This document shows positions 39,903 through 50,934 of a DNA stretch of 64,000 nucleotides, piece after piece. Location of the stretch: NCBI GenBank assembly GCA_963721115.1, contig CAVRIA010000004.1, positions 806,001 to 870,000 on the forward strand, given 5' to 3'. The translations under genes were made by a program, and so were the position numbers. The DNA is from CAVRIA01 sp963721115 (GTDB lineage: Bacteria > Desulfobacterota > Binatia > HRBIN30 > CADEER01). Within the stretch, counting starts at the first letter, position 1, and the number at the start of each line of letters is the position of its first letter. The notes under the pieces were generated by a model. It was not told where the DNA came from and searched no databases. It saw nothing but the letters and a program-made list of their open reading frames with translations.

Positions 39903-40376
39903 ATGAGTCGGGTCGATCGAGCTGTCTGTCGCGCTTTGCACGCATCGACCGTGCTCTTTCTGCTCGCGTTCGCCCTATCACCTGCAAGGGCGGAGGGTCC
40001 TGCGATCGCGCAGGTGAAGACTTCGGCCGGCGAGGTCCTCATCGTGCGCGGCGGTGGGCGAGTGGCGGCGCGACCGGGCGACCTTCTGTACGAAAAGGAC
40101 ACCGTCGAGACCGGGGGCGACGGATCGGTCGGGATCACGTTCACCGACAACACCGTGATATCGGCGGGGCCGAGCAGCGAAATCGCGCTCGAGGAATACC
40201 GCTTCGACTCGACCAACTTCAACGGGGCGATGCTCGCCGAGATGCGCCGGGGCACGTTCTCGGTTGTGTCCGGAGACATCGCGCGAAGCTCGCCAGGCTC
40301 GATGAAGGTCAAGACGCCGACCGCGATCCTGGGAATCCGCGGCACCCGCTTCGTCGTGCAGGTGAAAGGCGGGTGA
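39903..40376 (+). CDS. FecR-domain secreted protein
   Basis: A 157-residue exported protein: signal peptide (ASTVLFLLAFALSPARA) then one FecR domain (VLIVRGGGRVAARPGDLLYE, DTVETGGDGSVGITFTDNT, IRGTRFVVQV). It lacks the transmembrane and sigma-binding parts of the ferric-citrate FecR. Free-standing periplasmic FecR domains commonly sit next to CHASE2 sensors, as here (41009), and probably form the sensory complex. The stop overlaps the GTG start of the OmpA-like lipoprotein (GTGA). ATG 39903 was selected over an earlier in-frame start because the signal peptide follows directly. Confidence 0.86.
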   Translation: MSRVDRAVCRALHASTVLFLLAFALSPARAEGPAIAQVKTSAGEVLIVRGGGRVAARPGDLLYEKDTVETGGDGSVGITFTDNTVISAGPSSEIALEEYRFDSTNFNGAMLAEMRRGTFSVVSGDIARSSPGSMKVKTPTAILGIRGTRFVVQVKGG

Positions 40377-40963
40377 CCGTGCGCCGCCTCCTGCTGGCCG
40401 CGCCGATCTGGGTTGCCCTCGCGGGTTGCGGACCCCGCGCCCTGGTCGTGGTGCTCCCCAATCCCGACGGTTCGTCCGGCGCGGTGACGGTCAGCGACGG
40501 AGGCGAGTCCGTGCTGCTGGATCACCCGTACGCCGCCGGCGAGGCGAGCGGCGGCAAGGTCACGGCCCAGAGCAGCGATGCGAAGGGAGTTCAGAAGATC
40601 TTCGGCGGCGCGCTGGCGGCGCAGCCGATCCTTCCGAGCCATTATCGACTCTACTTCGAGTGGGACAGCGATACGATGACGCCGAAGTCGCGGCGGCGGT
40701 ACGAGGCGGTTTTCGAAGACGTCAAGCAGCGCCCCGTCTACCAGGTCGAGGTGGTCGGTCACACCGACACGTTCGGCCAGAAGAAGTACAATCACGATCT
40801 GTCCCTCGTGCGGGCGGCGGCGATTCGCGATCGTCTGGTGCGAGACGGGCTCGATCCGAACTCGATCTCCATCGCCGGCCGGGGCGAGTTGGACCCGGTG
40901 GTGAAGACCGCCGACCACGTGTCGGAACCGCGCAATCGACGGGTGGAGATCACCGTCCGCTGA
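40373..40963 (+). CDS. OmpA-family peptidoglycan-binding lipoprotein
   Basis: A 196-residue lipoprotein: signal with lipobox L-A-G-C, a short beta-rich N-domain (LVVVLPNPDGSSGAVTVSDG) and a C-terminal OmpA domain (YRLYFEWDSDTMTPKSRRRY, VEVVGHTDTFGQKKYNHDLS, ISIAGRGELDPVV, PRNRRVEITVR). The Asp and Arg that hold meso-DAP (TDTFG and NRRVEI) are present. GTG start overlaps the FecR stop. It pairs with FecR and CHASE2 as an envelope sensory set; several such operons have the same trio. Confidence 0.9.
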   Translation: MTVRRLLLAAPIWVALAGCGPRALVVVLPNPDGSSGAVTVSDGGESVLLDHPYAAGEASGGKVTAQSSDAKGVQKIFGGALAAQPILPSHYRLYFEWDSDTMTPKSRRRYEAVFEDVKQRPVYQVEVVGHTDTFGQKKYNHDLSLVRAAAIRDRLVRDGLDPNSISIAGRGELDPVVKTADHVSEPRNRRVEITVR

Positions 40964-41008
40964 TTGCTTGCCCGCCTACCCCAGGGCGCGAGGTGCGACG
41001 GGCGGGCC

Positions 41009-43174
41009 TCAGCCGGCGCTCTTTCCCAACCAGCGCACGGCGACGAGCGCGATGTCGTCGCTCTGCTCTGCGCCGCCGGCGAACCGGCGGACGTCCTCGT
41101 AGACGAGATCGACCACCGCCTGCGCGCCGACGGCCGGCGCGGCGGTGAGCAGGCGCTGCAGGCGTGTCTTCGTGTAGAAGGAATGAGTCGCGTCTTCGGC
41201 CTCGGTCACGCCGTCGGTGTACAACAGGAGCAGATCGCCCGGGGCGAGCTGGCAACGTTCCACCGGGTAAGAAAACAAGTCGAGCGTACCGAGCGGCGGT
41301 CCCCCCGCGGGTGCCAGCTGCCGGGCTTCCGTGCCGCGGCGCACCACGAAGGGTGAGTCATGTCCGGCGTTTCCGTAGGCGAGCACGCCGGAGCGCAGGT
41401 CGAGCACCGCGGCGAACGCCGTGACGAACATCATGTCCGCGCCCTCGCGGGCCATGTTGTCGCCGGCGGTCGCGATCTTCGCGTTTGCCTCCGCAAAGGT
41501 GCGGTCGACCGCGGCTCCGTGGCGCACGGTGGCCTCGCGCAGCACTTCCTTGGTCATGCTCATGAAAAGCGCCGCCGGTACGCCCTTGCCCGACACGTCG
41601 GCGATCGCAAAGGACAGGCGATCTTCGTCGAGCAGGAAGAAGTCGTAGAGATCACCGCCGACCGTCCGGGCCGGCTCGATGAGGGTGAAGATCTCGATGT
41701 CGTGACGCGCGGGGTCGCCGGGGTTTTGCGGCAGAAGGCCCTTCTGAATCGCGCGTGCCGCGGCGAGCTCGCCGTCCAGACGCGCCTGCGCCTGGCGTTC
41801 ACGCTCGATCTCGCGGGTGAGGCGGCGGTGTCCCGCTTCGACGGCGCGCAGGGTGGCCGCCAGCATCACGCCGAACGTGAGCACGGTGGCGATGCCGGGG
41901 TAGACCCCGTCGAGCAGGAGGCCGCGCAGGCGAAAGCTCGCGAAGCCGGCGCCGACGAGCAGCGCGACGAGAGTCGCAACCGCGGCGCTGGCGACAGGGG
42001 GTCGCCGGTATGGCAAGGCGAAGATGGTCAACAGCCCGGCCGCGAGAAGCAGGGCGATCTCCACCCCGTTCATCATCGATGGCCGGCGAAGAAGCCCCTG
42101 CGAGAGCATGCTCTCGAGCAGCTGCGCGTGCACCTCGACGCCGCGCATGAGCCCGAGCGGCGTCTGGCGCAGCTCGATCAGACCCTGGCCGGTGACGCCG
42201 AGAAATACGAACGTGCCTCGCAGCACGGCCGGGTCGATGGATTCAGCCAGAAGATCCGCCGCCGAGACGTATTCGCCCGCCAGAGACTCGGCGAAGTGCG
42301 GGTAGGCGCGTCCGTGCCGATCGGTCGGGAAGAAGACGTCGCCTATGGTCGCGCCTCGAATGCCGCTGCCGGCCGTGGCGACGCCGAGCGAGGCGGCCCC
42401 AGCGGCGACGCGAAGGGTCTCGAGCGCGAGTGTCGGGAGCAGGCGATTCCCAGCGACGACGAAGAGAGGCAGGCGGCGAAGCACGCCGTCCGCGTCCGGA
42501 TTGCCCACCAGCGCTCCCTGTCCGCGTGCCGCCGCTCTCACCTCGGGCAGGCTGTAGAGGACGTCGGAATACTGCGGCAGGAACGGACGTGGGTCCCCTC
42601 CGGATTGGCGAACGGGCGTGACACGCGACGGCCCATGCGGTCCGGACGCCGCGCCCGCTCCGACTCCCATTCCCACTCCTAGGACCGTCGGTACCATTCG
42701 CAACGCATCGGCCAGGGTGACCTCGTTGTCCGGCAAGGCGGCGAGCTCGCGAGCGAGCGACGCCGGAAGACCGGGCACGGTCTCGGCGAGCCTCGCCGGC
42801 GAGAAGCGATCCGGCTCGGAAAACAGCACGTCCACGGCCAGAACGCGCGGCTTGCCGACGGCGATCCTGCGGACCAGCTGCGCAACGAGCGTCCGCGGCC
42901 ACGGCCATTGGCCGTAACGCGCCAGGCTGTTCTCGTCGATGGCGACGATGCGGACCGGCAGCGGCACGGCAAGGCGCGGCGCGATCTGCTGCTCGATGTC
43001 GAAGCCGCGCAGCCGGATCGTCTCGACGACCTCGGGATCGAGCGCGCGCACGAGGACGAGGACGGCGAGCAGCACGAGCGCCGGCACGCGTCCCGGCGCG
43101 TGGAAGAACGCGCGCAACCCTCGGGAGGCCGCCCGCGTTTGCGCCGGCGCGGCGGGGAGGGGAGGTCGGTCCAT
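41009..43174 (-). CDS. CHASE2 sensor with SpoIIE-type PP2C phosphatase
   Basis: A 721-residue membrane protein. TM1 (VPALVLLAVLVLVRAL) leads to a periplasmic CHASE2 domain, about 45-360 (IRLRGFDIEQQIAPR, IVAIDENSLARYGQWPWPR, AVDVLFSEPDR, FLGVTGQGLIELRQTPLG). Then come three membrane helices around 370-440, a coiled coil, and a PP2C/SpoIIE domain 480-718 (GGDLYDFFLLDEDRLSFAIA, DVSGKGVPAALFMS, YGNAGHDSPFVVR, LLLYTDGVTEAED, SDDIALV), with metal-binding Asp residues kept. It would dephosphorylate the STAS protein in response to a periplasmic signal, thereby freeing STAS to bind the kinase. ATG 43174 was chosen; GTG 43180 is possible. Confidence 0.92.
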   Translation of the reverse strand: MDRPPLPAAPAQTRAASRGLRAFFHAPGRVPALVLLAVLVLVRALDPEVVETIRLRGFDIEQQIAPRLAVPLPVRIVAIDENSLARYGQWPWPRTLVAQLVRRIAVGKPRVLAVDVLFSEPDRFSPARLAETVPGLPASLARELAALPDNEVTLADALRMVPTVLGVGMGVGAGAASGPHGPSRVTPVRQSGGDPRPFLPQYSDVLYSLPEVRAAARGQGALVGNPDADGVLRRLPLFVVAGNRLLPTLALETLRVAAGAASLGVATAGSGIRGATIGDVFFPTDRHGRAYPHFAESLAGEYVSAADLLAESIDPAVLRGTFVFLGVTGQGLIELRQTPLGLMRGVEVHAQLLESMLSQGLLRRPSMMNGVEIALLLAAGLLTIFALPYRRPPVASAAVATLVALLVGAGFASFRLRGLLLDGVYPGIATVLTFGVMLAATLRAVEAGHRRLTREIERERQAQARLDGELAAARAIQKGLLPQNPGDPARHDIEIFTLIEPARTVGGDLYDFFLLDEDRLSFAIADVSGKGVPAALFMSMTKEVLREATVRHGAAVDRTFAEANAKIATAGDNMAREGADMMFVTAFAAVLDLRSGVLAYGNAGHDSPFVVRRGTEARQLAPAGGPPLGTLDLFSYPVERCQLAPGDLLLLYTDGVTEAEDATHSFYTKTRLQRLLTAAPAVGAQAVVDLVYEDVRRFAGGAEQSDDIALVAVRWLGKSAG

Positions 43175-43211
43175 GGCCACCGGCCCATGGCTCCTCCCCG
43201 GCGCCCGCTGT

Positions 43212-44171
43212 TCAGACGACGATCTCGAGCCCGTCATACGCGGAGGTGATCGCCAACCCGTGCCGAGGCCTGCTCAGCTCTGCATAGCGGCGTGTCTCGC
43301 CGAGGATCGTTTCGAGCATCCCGTCGTCGTAGATCGGCTCGTGATGGTACATCACCAGGTGCTTGACACCGGCCAACTGGGCCAGCTCGACGGCGATCAT
43401 GTTGCTGGAGTGCCCCCAGTCCTCCTTCACCGACACTTGGTCGGCGAGGGAGTACATGGCATCGAAGATCAGTACGTCCGCGTCGCGGAAGTACCCGATG
43501 AACGGGTAGCTCTCGTCGAGCGTCTCGAACTTATGCTCGCAATCGGTGGAGTAGACGATCGTTTTACCCCCCTTCGAGAAGCGATAGCCGTACGAGTCGT
43601 TGGCGTGGTGCTGCAGGAACGGCAGCACGGAGAAAGCGCCCAGCTCGAAGGTGCGCCCCGGCTCGAGCTCGACGAACTCGATGGTGGCGCCGAGCGACCG
43701 GAGGTCGACCGGAAAGCCCGGTGCCGACTGCTGGCGCTGAAACGCGTCGCGCATTCCCTTGTGACAGCCGTGAATGCGGATGACGTTGCCGGGGATGTAG
43801 GCCGGGGAGAAGAAGGGAAACCCCATGACGTGGTCCCAGTGGACATGGGACAGGAAGACGTTGAAGCAGTGGTGGGCCGCGCCTCCGTGCCTCGCGAGGA
43901 CGCCGTTTCCGAACTCGCGCACGCCCGTGCCCAGATCGCAAAGCAGGTACTCGTCGCTTTCGGTAGCGATCTCCACGCAGCTCGTGTTGCCTCCGAACGT
44001 GCCGCTTACGGAAAACGGCAGATCGTGGTCGATGAACCGATCGATCGTCGCCGGATCCTCCAGGCCCCGACCGCTCGCCGCGAGCAAGGCCTCGCGGATC
44101 TTCGTCCGAACCGCACGATACCCCAACGGCGCGGGCAGCGAGCCACGGGTGCCCCAGAAACGAATCAACAT
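43212..44171 (-). CDS. MBL-fold metallohydrolase
   Basis: A 319-residue cytoplasmic metallo-beta-lactamase fold hydrolase. The zinc motif H-x-H-x-D-H is His109-x-His111-x-Asp113-His114 (LSHVHWDHVMGFPF). Further ligands are Asp in YSTDCEH and FDAMYS, and His in MYHHEPIYDD. The N-terminus MLIRFWGTRGSLPAP is typical of the group related to PhnP/RNase Z-like and cyclic-nucleotide phosphodiesterase-like proteins. This family often occurs with PP2C and STAS genes; its contribution to the switch is unknown, and nucleotide second-messenger hydrolysis is one guess. The gene precedes the CHASE2 gene (37 nt) and follows STAS (19 nt). Confidence 0.86.
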   Translation of the reverse strand: MLIRFWGTRGSLPAPLGYRAVRTKIREALLAASGRGLEDPATIDRFIDHDLPFSVSGTFGGNTSCVEIATESDEYLLCDLGTGVREFGNGVLARHGGAAHHCFNVFLSHVHWDHVMGFPFFSPAYIPGNVIRIHGCHKGMRDAFQRQQSAPGFPVDLRSLGATIEFVELEPGRTFELGAFSVLPFLQHHANDSYGYRFSKGGKTIVYSTDCEHKFETLDESYPFIGYFRDADVLIFDAMYSLADQVSVKEDWGHSSNMIAVELAQLAGVKHLVMYHHEPIYDDGMLETILGETRRYAELSRPRHGLAITSAYDGLEIVV

Positions 44172-44190
44172 TCCGCCTCGCGATCCGCCG

Positions 44191-44526
44191 TCAGCGCAGG
44201 GCGGCGATCCCCTCCGATGGGGTCTCGAAGACCTGTACGACGTGAAAGAAGCGACTGATCTCGAAAATTTCCTTCACGACCGGCGTGAGGCCGGCGACTG
44301 CCAGTCGCCCCCCGGTCTTTTGCGACTCCTTGGATCCCATCATCAGTGCGCGCAGGCCGGCGCTGGAGATGTACTCGACACCGGAAAGATCGACGAGCAC
44401 GGAGCCCGCCGTGGGTCCGAGGCACGCCAGCAGCCTCGTCTGAAAGGCCGAGCTCGTGTCGTTGTTGATGCGCCCGACCGGTTTCAGAACGACCACGTCG
44501 TCCTGGCGCGCCTCGCTGATTTCCAC
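44191..44526 (-). CDS. STAS-domain anti-anti-sigma factor
   Basis: A 111-residue single STAS domain protein. The phosphorylation motif is VEYISSAGLRALM, with Ser55 the probable target of the RsbW-type kinase (compare SpoIIAA DSSGLG). The rest fits the fold: VVVLKPVGRINNDTSSAFQT strand-helix, GSVLVDLSGV, RLAVAGLTPVVKEIFEIS. With the kinase at 39319 and the phosphatase at 41009 it forms a complete partner-switching system; the controlled sigma factor or effector is not obvious, though the ECF factor at 54033 is not of the usual partner type. Starts ATG 44526; 19 nt before the MBL gene. Confidence 0.93.
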   Translation of the reverse strand: MEISEARQDDVVVLKPVGRINNDTSSAFQTRLLACLGPTAGSVLVDLSGVEYISSAGLRALMMGSKESQKTGGRLAVAGLTPVVKEIFEISRFFHVVQVFETPSEGIAALR

Positions 44527-44626
44527 CGGCCCTCCCGATTCTCAACTGCGGCTTCTTCGACGGATCGATTCTCGACATTTTCCCCTTGCCCTGCAAGGAC
44601 CCCGGCGCTTCTTCCCGTGCCCAGTC

Positions 44627-45055
44627 TCATCGCGCGGTTTCGATTCCGAGCCGCGGATACTCGATCGCCGGGCAGCGGTCCATGACCACGGTCAAACCGG
44701 CGGACTCGGCCCGCAACGCGGCGGCGCCGTCGATCACCCCGAGCTGCATCCAGATCACGCCGGCGCCGAGCGCGATCGCCTCGTCGACGATTGCTCCGAC
44801 GTGCTCGGAGCGGCGGAAGATGTCGACTACCTGGATCCGGCCGGGGATCGAGCCCAGATCGGGATAGCACGCCCGCTCGAGGATCCGAGCGGCCCGAGGG
44901 TTGACCGGAACGACGTCGTGCCCCTTCTCGAGGAGAAGCCGGGCGATGCGATGGCTGTCGCGGTCGGGATCCGGGGAGCATCCGACCACGGCCACACGGC
45001 GTGCGCGAGCGAGGATGTCTCGAATCGCGTCGTCGGGCGGGTTGCAGAAGGTCAC
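44627..45055 (-). CDS. CoA-binding protein (YccU family)
   Basis: A 142-residue Rossmann-fold CoA_binding_2 protein. The dinucleotide-type motif VAVVGCSPDPDRDSHRIARL and GHDVVPVNPR are at the N-terminus; VDIFRRSEHVGAIVDEAI, GVIWMQLGVID and DRCPAIEYPRLG follow, all typical. The family binds CoA or CoA adducts; its biochemical role is unclear. Start ATG 45055. Stands alone between the STAS operon and the peptidase pair. Confidence 0.93.
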   Translation of the reverse strand: MTFCNPPDDAIRDILARARRVAVVGCSPDPDRDSHRIARLLLEKGHDVVPVNPRAARILERACYPDLGSIPGRIQVVDIFRRSEHVGAIVDEAIALGAGVIWMQLGVIDGAAALRAESAGLTVVMDRCPAIEYPRLGIETAR

Positions 45056-45225
45056 GAGTCATACCGTGCCACTGCCGCCCACCTGTTGCCAAGGGGAGCT
45101 TCGGCAAGCGATTCGAATCCTGGAGTTGCCGGTGGTGAGCTATCGACGCGCCGTTGGATGGTGGCGAAGACGCTGGATGGGCCGGAAGGGAGGGAGACTC
45201 GCAGCTCAGATGCTCGATGCGATGC

Positions 45226-46857
45226 TCAGAGGTCGCGCCAGAGAATCGCCGCGATCGTCCCCTGGTCCTGGAAGACCTGCAAGACGTCGTCGATGCTCGA
45301 AATGGGGCCGACCTCGTTCACGGGAAGCTGGAAGGCGAGGCGACGGCCGCTCCTCGACGTGACGTAGCCGCCGAGCGCTTGCGCGCGTAGCCGCAGGCGG
45401 TTCTCTTGGTCCAAGTCGACGAACGTCCCGGTCTTGGCGGATACCTGGCCGCGCGCTCCGGCGAGCGTCGGATCGGCGGTGAAGTCGGTCACGAACGACA
45501 GCGAGCCGTCGATGCCGAGCAGCGGCAGCGCGCTCGCGAAGGCCGAGGCGTAGGGCGACTCGCTCATGGCGCCGAGCATTGTCGTCACCGCGGCGGTCGT
45601 CGCGGTCGTCAGCCCACCACCGCTGCCGTCGACGAAGAAGAACTGGTCGCCGGGAATCCCGTACTCGTTCGTCAGCGCGTCGCGCTCGACCACGAGCGCA
45701 TCGGGCATGTTGTCGACACCTCGCGTGAGGCCGAACAGGACGAGGCTCGTATCCGCCCCGATGTTGTAGCTCACCTTGAGGATCAGTCGCGCATATTCCG
45801 CGTACGGCAATGAAACCAGGCGAGCGACGCGATCCGCCTCTTGGTACGAATCCCTGGCCGGCAGCTTCGCCACGGGGTTCTCACCGACGGCATTGGCGCT
45901 CACCGTCACGCCCGCACGCTGCAGCGACTCGATCAACACGGTACGCGCGTAGTTCGCGGGCTTCGTGATGCGGAACGTCTGTACGTACGGCAACTGGCCG
46001 TTCAGTGCCGGAGCGAAGCCGACGGGAAGCGCGCCGCTCACCGTACCGGAGCAGGACGGCACCCCGATACACGAGGGCAGTTCCGGGTCGAGGACGACGT
46101 CCGCGTCCGCTCCCGGCGCACCTGTCGTGAGCTGCGGAACGACGGTGAATGCCTGCGACAGCGGCCGTGACACGACGCTGGCTGGCGAGCCTACCGTCGT
46201 CGGAGTCATCGACACGTCGACCACGTCGTCGTTGACGAAGATCGGTCCCACGTCGAACTCGTCGCGAAAGTCGAAGGGAACGAACAGGCGGTCGTCGATG
46301 ACGACGTCGCCGCCGATGGCCGTGATGCCCGCGGCGCTGACCTGCTGCGCGATCGCGTCGTAGCCGGCGAGCGGATCAGGCGCCGTCAGAACCGCCTGCC
46401 CGAGCGAGTCGGCCTCGTTGTGGTCGTAGTCGCTGATCGCGATGCTGCCGTCGGGATTGGCGCGGCCGCCCATCGTCAAATCGCCGCTCGCGACCAGGAT
46501 GAGGTCACCGTTCAGGAGGCCGTTCGTGATCGTCCCCTGGACGTAGACCGGCGTCTCGAACTGGTAGCCGGAGCCGATCTCGTTGATCAGCTCACCGACG
46601 GAAAAGATCTTGCGTACCGAGCCGATCAGGAATTCGTGGTCGGGCTCGAGGTCGTAGATGATCCGTCCGGTGTCGAGATCGACGACGCGCAGACCCCAGA
46701 GCGCGTCGGCGTAGAGCGGCTTGTCGAACACGGCACGGATGTCGGCGGGAATCGGCTGCGGGCCGGAGGATCGGCCGCCGCAGCCGGCCGAGACAAACAA
46801 GAGCGCCACTGCCACCATGCGTGTCCAACCCATGCGATGGGCATTCTCGTGCTTCAC
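45226..46857 (-). CDS. D-Ala-D-Ala carboxypeptidase/endopeptidase, S13 lipoprotein
   Basis: A 543-residue peptidase S13 (PBP4/DacB-type) protein that trims peptidoglycan peptides in the periplasm. It has a lipoprotein signal (MVAVALLFVSAGC). Active-site motifs: S-x-x-K in IGSVRKIFS, S-x-N in KVSYNIGAD, K-T-G in SAKTGTF. Between motifs 1 and 2 is the characteristic extra domain (GDLILVASGDLTMGGRANPD, DVVIDDRLF). Start GTG 46857 has GAGGGAG at a good distance; ATG 46833 is an alternative that also keeps the signal. DacB is usually soluble or loosely attached, so a lipid anchor is notable. Downstream of a close paralogue, 46 nt away, same strand. Confidence 0.9.
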   Translation of the reverse strand: MKHENAHRMGWTRMVAVALLFVSAGCGGRSSGPQPIPADIRAVFDKPLYADALWGLRVVDLDTGRIIYDLEPDHEFLIGSVRKIFSVGELINEIGSGYQFETPVYVQGTITNGLLNGDLILVASGDLTMGGRANPDGSIAISDYDHNEADSLGQAVLTAPDPLAGYDAIAQQVSAAGITAIGGDVVIDDRLFVPFDFRDEFDVGPIFVNDDVVDVSMTPTTVGSPASVVSRPLSQAFTVVPQLTTGAPGADADVVLDPELPSCIGVPSCSGTVSGALPVGFAPALNGQLPYVQTFRITKPANYARTVLIESLQRAGVTVSANAVGENPVAKLPARDSYQEADRVARLVSLPYAEYARLILKVSYNIGADTSLVLFGLTRGVDNMPDALVVERDALTNEYGIPGDQFFFVDGSGGGLTTATTAAVTTMLGAMSESPYASAFASALPLLGIDGSLSFVTDFTADPTLAGARGQVSAKTGTFVDLDQENRLRLRAQALGGYVTSRSGRRLAFQLPVNEVGPISSIDDVLQVFQDQGTIAAILWRDL

Positions 46858-46903
46858 GTCGGGCTCCCTCAATGAGTGGATGGTGGGATCCATCCACGAT
46901 CTC

Positions 46904-48508
46904 CTAGTTGAGATCGTAGATGATCGCCGAGATCTCCCCCTCGTCTTCGAACACGGCGATCGCGTCGTCGACCGACTGGAACGGGCCGATGTCGTTGACG
47001 TACAACCCATACGCGAGACGCCTGCCGCTCTTTGCGTCGATATATCCCGCAAATACCTGTGCCGTGAAGAATCCGTTCAGGACGGTCGTTCCAGTCTTCG
47101 CGAAAACATGTCCGATGGCCGGCGCGATCACGGCGTTCGGAGGGTCGAGGCCCACCGTCGCGAGCGAGCCGTCGACGCCCAGGATCGGGAACGAATCGAA
47201 GTAGGGAGAGAAGGTCGCTCTGGTGCTCATCTCCCTGAGGAGATTGACCGTCGCCGATGGAGCAGCCTGGCTGTCGGGGGACCCGCTCCCGTTGGTTGGA
47301 AAAATGAACTCCGATCCATCGATGCCGTAGTCTTCGATCAAGGTCTTTCTTTCGACCGCAAGAGCGTCGTTACGCGTCCGCACGCCCTTGGCGAGACCGA
47401 ACAGCATGAGGCTCAGATTCGCACCCAGATTGTGGCTCACCTTGAGGATCAGCCTCGAGTACTGCGAGTAGGGAAGCGATACGAGCTCGGCGACCTTGTC
47501 GCTCTCTGCGTACCAATCCCGGGGAGGCAGATCGTCGGACGGGTTCTTCGCAATGGTATCGGCGGTGACCGCGACGCCGGCCCTTTCGAGGGCTTCGATG
47601 AGCACGATCCGGGCGTAGGACGCGGGGTCTTCCACCTTGAAAGTTTGCACGAGCGTCTCCACGCCAGGGAGACCAGGCTGAAAACCGACTGGGATTTGTC
47701 CCCGCACCTTCCCCGTGCAGCCCGCGAGACCGATGCAGCTCGGGTCGTCCGACGAAAGCGTGACGTCTTCCTGCGCGTCTGCGGCAACGGTCATCACATC
47801 TGCTTCGACTGCGAATGCGGCGGACTTGGGGCGCCAGTCGACGATCGCGGGCTGGCCGGGCTGCGTGGGGATGATGGTCACGTCGATCAAATTGTCGTTG
47901 ATGATGATCGGCGTGATCAGCACGTTGCCGTTCGGCACCCTGAAGAGATCGAAGAGCCGATCGTCGACGATGACGTCTCCTTCGACCGTTCGAATCCCCG
48001 CGGCCGCTACCTGCTCCGCCAGCTCGTCGACCCCGGCCAGCGGGTCGGGCGCCGTCAAGATCGCGCTGCCGAGAGAGTTGGCTTCGGTGTGATCGAAGTT
48101 CGTGAAGGCGACGGTACCCTGCGGCGTCGTTCGCCCGCCCATGGTGAGGTCGCCGTTTGCGACGAGAATGAGATCACCCGCGAGCACCCCGTCCCGGTCC
48201 ACTTCTCCCCGCGCGTAGACGGGAGTCTCGAAGGTGTGCTCGGGGCCCAACTCGTTCAATGCGAGGCCGACCGAGTAGGTCTTTCTCACGGAACCCGTGA
48301 ACGCGAGGCGATTCGGCTCGAGGTCGTAGACGATCTCTCCCGACTCGAGATCGACGACTCTCAGGCTCCAGCTGGCGCTCGCGTATCTCGGCTTGTCCAT
48401 GATCTGGAGGATGGCGTCGGGGACCGACTGGTCCCCCTGATCCGAGTCGCTACAGCCAGCCGAAGGGAGGCACGCGAGAATCAGAAGGGGCAGCGTGCGC
48501 AGGATCAT
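46904..48508 (-). CDS. D-Ala-D-Ala carboxypeptidase/endopeptidase, S13 lipoprotein (paralogue)
   Basis: A 534-residue S13 peptidase with a lipoprotein signal (MILRTLPLLILACLPSAGC). Motifs: S-x-x-K in TGSVRKTYS, S-x-N in KVSHNLGAN, K-T-G in FAKTGTT. It aligns over its entire length with the neighbour (for example GDLILVANGDLTMGGRTTPQ, EDPASYARIVLIEALERAGV, RRLAYGLYVNDIGPFQSVDD) and the two are obviously tandem duplicates that have diverged. Start chosen at ATG 48508; the frame opens 28 codons earlier. Role: periplasmic peptidoglycan trimming; division of labour unknown. Confidence 0.9.
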   Translation of the reverse strand: MILRTLPLLILACLPSAGCSDSDQGDQSVPDAILQIMDKPRYASASWSLRVVDLESGEIVYDLEPNRLAFTGSVRKTYSVGLALNELGPEHTFETPVYARGEVDRDGVLAGDLILVANGDLTMGGRTTPQGTVAFTNFDHTEANSLGSAILTAPDPLAGVDELAEQVAAAGIRTVEGDVIVDDRLFDLFRVPNGNVLITPIIINDNLIDVTIIPTQPGQPAIVDWRPKSAAFAVEADVMTVAADAQEDVTLSSDDPSCIGLAGCTGKVRGQIPVGFQPGLPGVETLVQTFKVEDPASYARIVLIEALERAGVAVTADTIAKNPSDDLPPRDWYAESDKVAELVSLPYSQYSRLILKVSHNLGANLSLMLFGLAKGVRTRNDALAVERKTLIEDYGIDGSEFIFPTNGSGSPDSQAAPSATVNLLREMSTRATFSPYFDSFPILGVDGSLATVGLDPPNAVIAPAIGHVFAKTGTTVLNGFFTAQVFAGYIDAKSGRRLAYGLYVNDIGPFQSVDDAIAVFEDEGEISAIIYDLN

Positions 48509-48845
48509 GGATCTGGGGATCCATGAGGTGGATAGCGAGCTACGGAAATTCGACCCAACGCCTGGCATCAGACACTCCACGCGTGGTCTCACATAGGCTC
48601 CGTGATCCCTTGACCCGGTCCGAAACCGCGCTCTCTCTCGACCAGCTACAATAGCGCGTGTCGATTGGGAGAATCAACCGGGAGACAGTTGGAGACGGCG
48701 GCAACCCCGGTGAACACGAAGATGCCGACGATCGACGATCACCGGCATGCCAAGGCCGAAGTTTCGCCCCCTTCGATCCCCCGGAGAGGCGGTTCTTCAT
48801 TCGAGCGCCCGACCCGTTGCTCCATCACCGGATCATCGAAAGGGA
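48509..48845. other. Spacer upstream of the S13 pair
   Basis: About 340 nt between the S13 promoter side and the 3' end of the sigma-54 activator. I see no gene or repeat. AGCTACAATAGCG at 48644 resembles a -10 on the plus strand but has no gene in front of it. ATGGATCTGGGGATCCAT at 48507-48524 is an imperfect palindrome close to the start codon and might be an operator. Confidence 0.3.
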
Positions 48846-50804
<1,959 letters not shown>

Positions 50805-50934
50805 CCCGGGTATGTTCGCACAGTGCCGGCCTCTTGGTCGAGATGCGGTGAAACCGGCACGGCGGCGGGGCATCCAAGATGCATGGCCGCCCCGACTTGC
50901 CGGCGAGCCCGTGGCGACGTGGGGATCTGGTGGG

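Noticed and set aside
40950..43188. Alternative minus-strand and plus-strand frames in the CHASE2-PP2C gene (for example GGGAGGAG before an ATG at 43188)
   Set aside because: The frame after that ATG closes within 170 codons and has no domain, so the ribosome site probably serves the overlapping real start at 43174 or is fortuitous.
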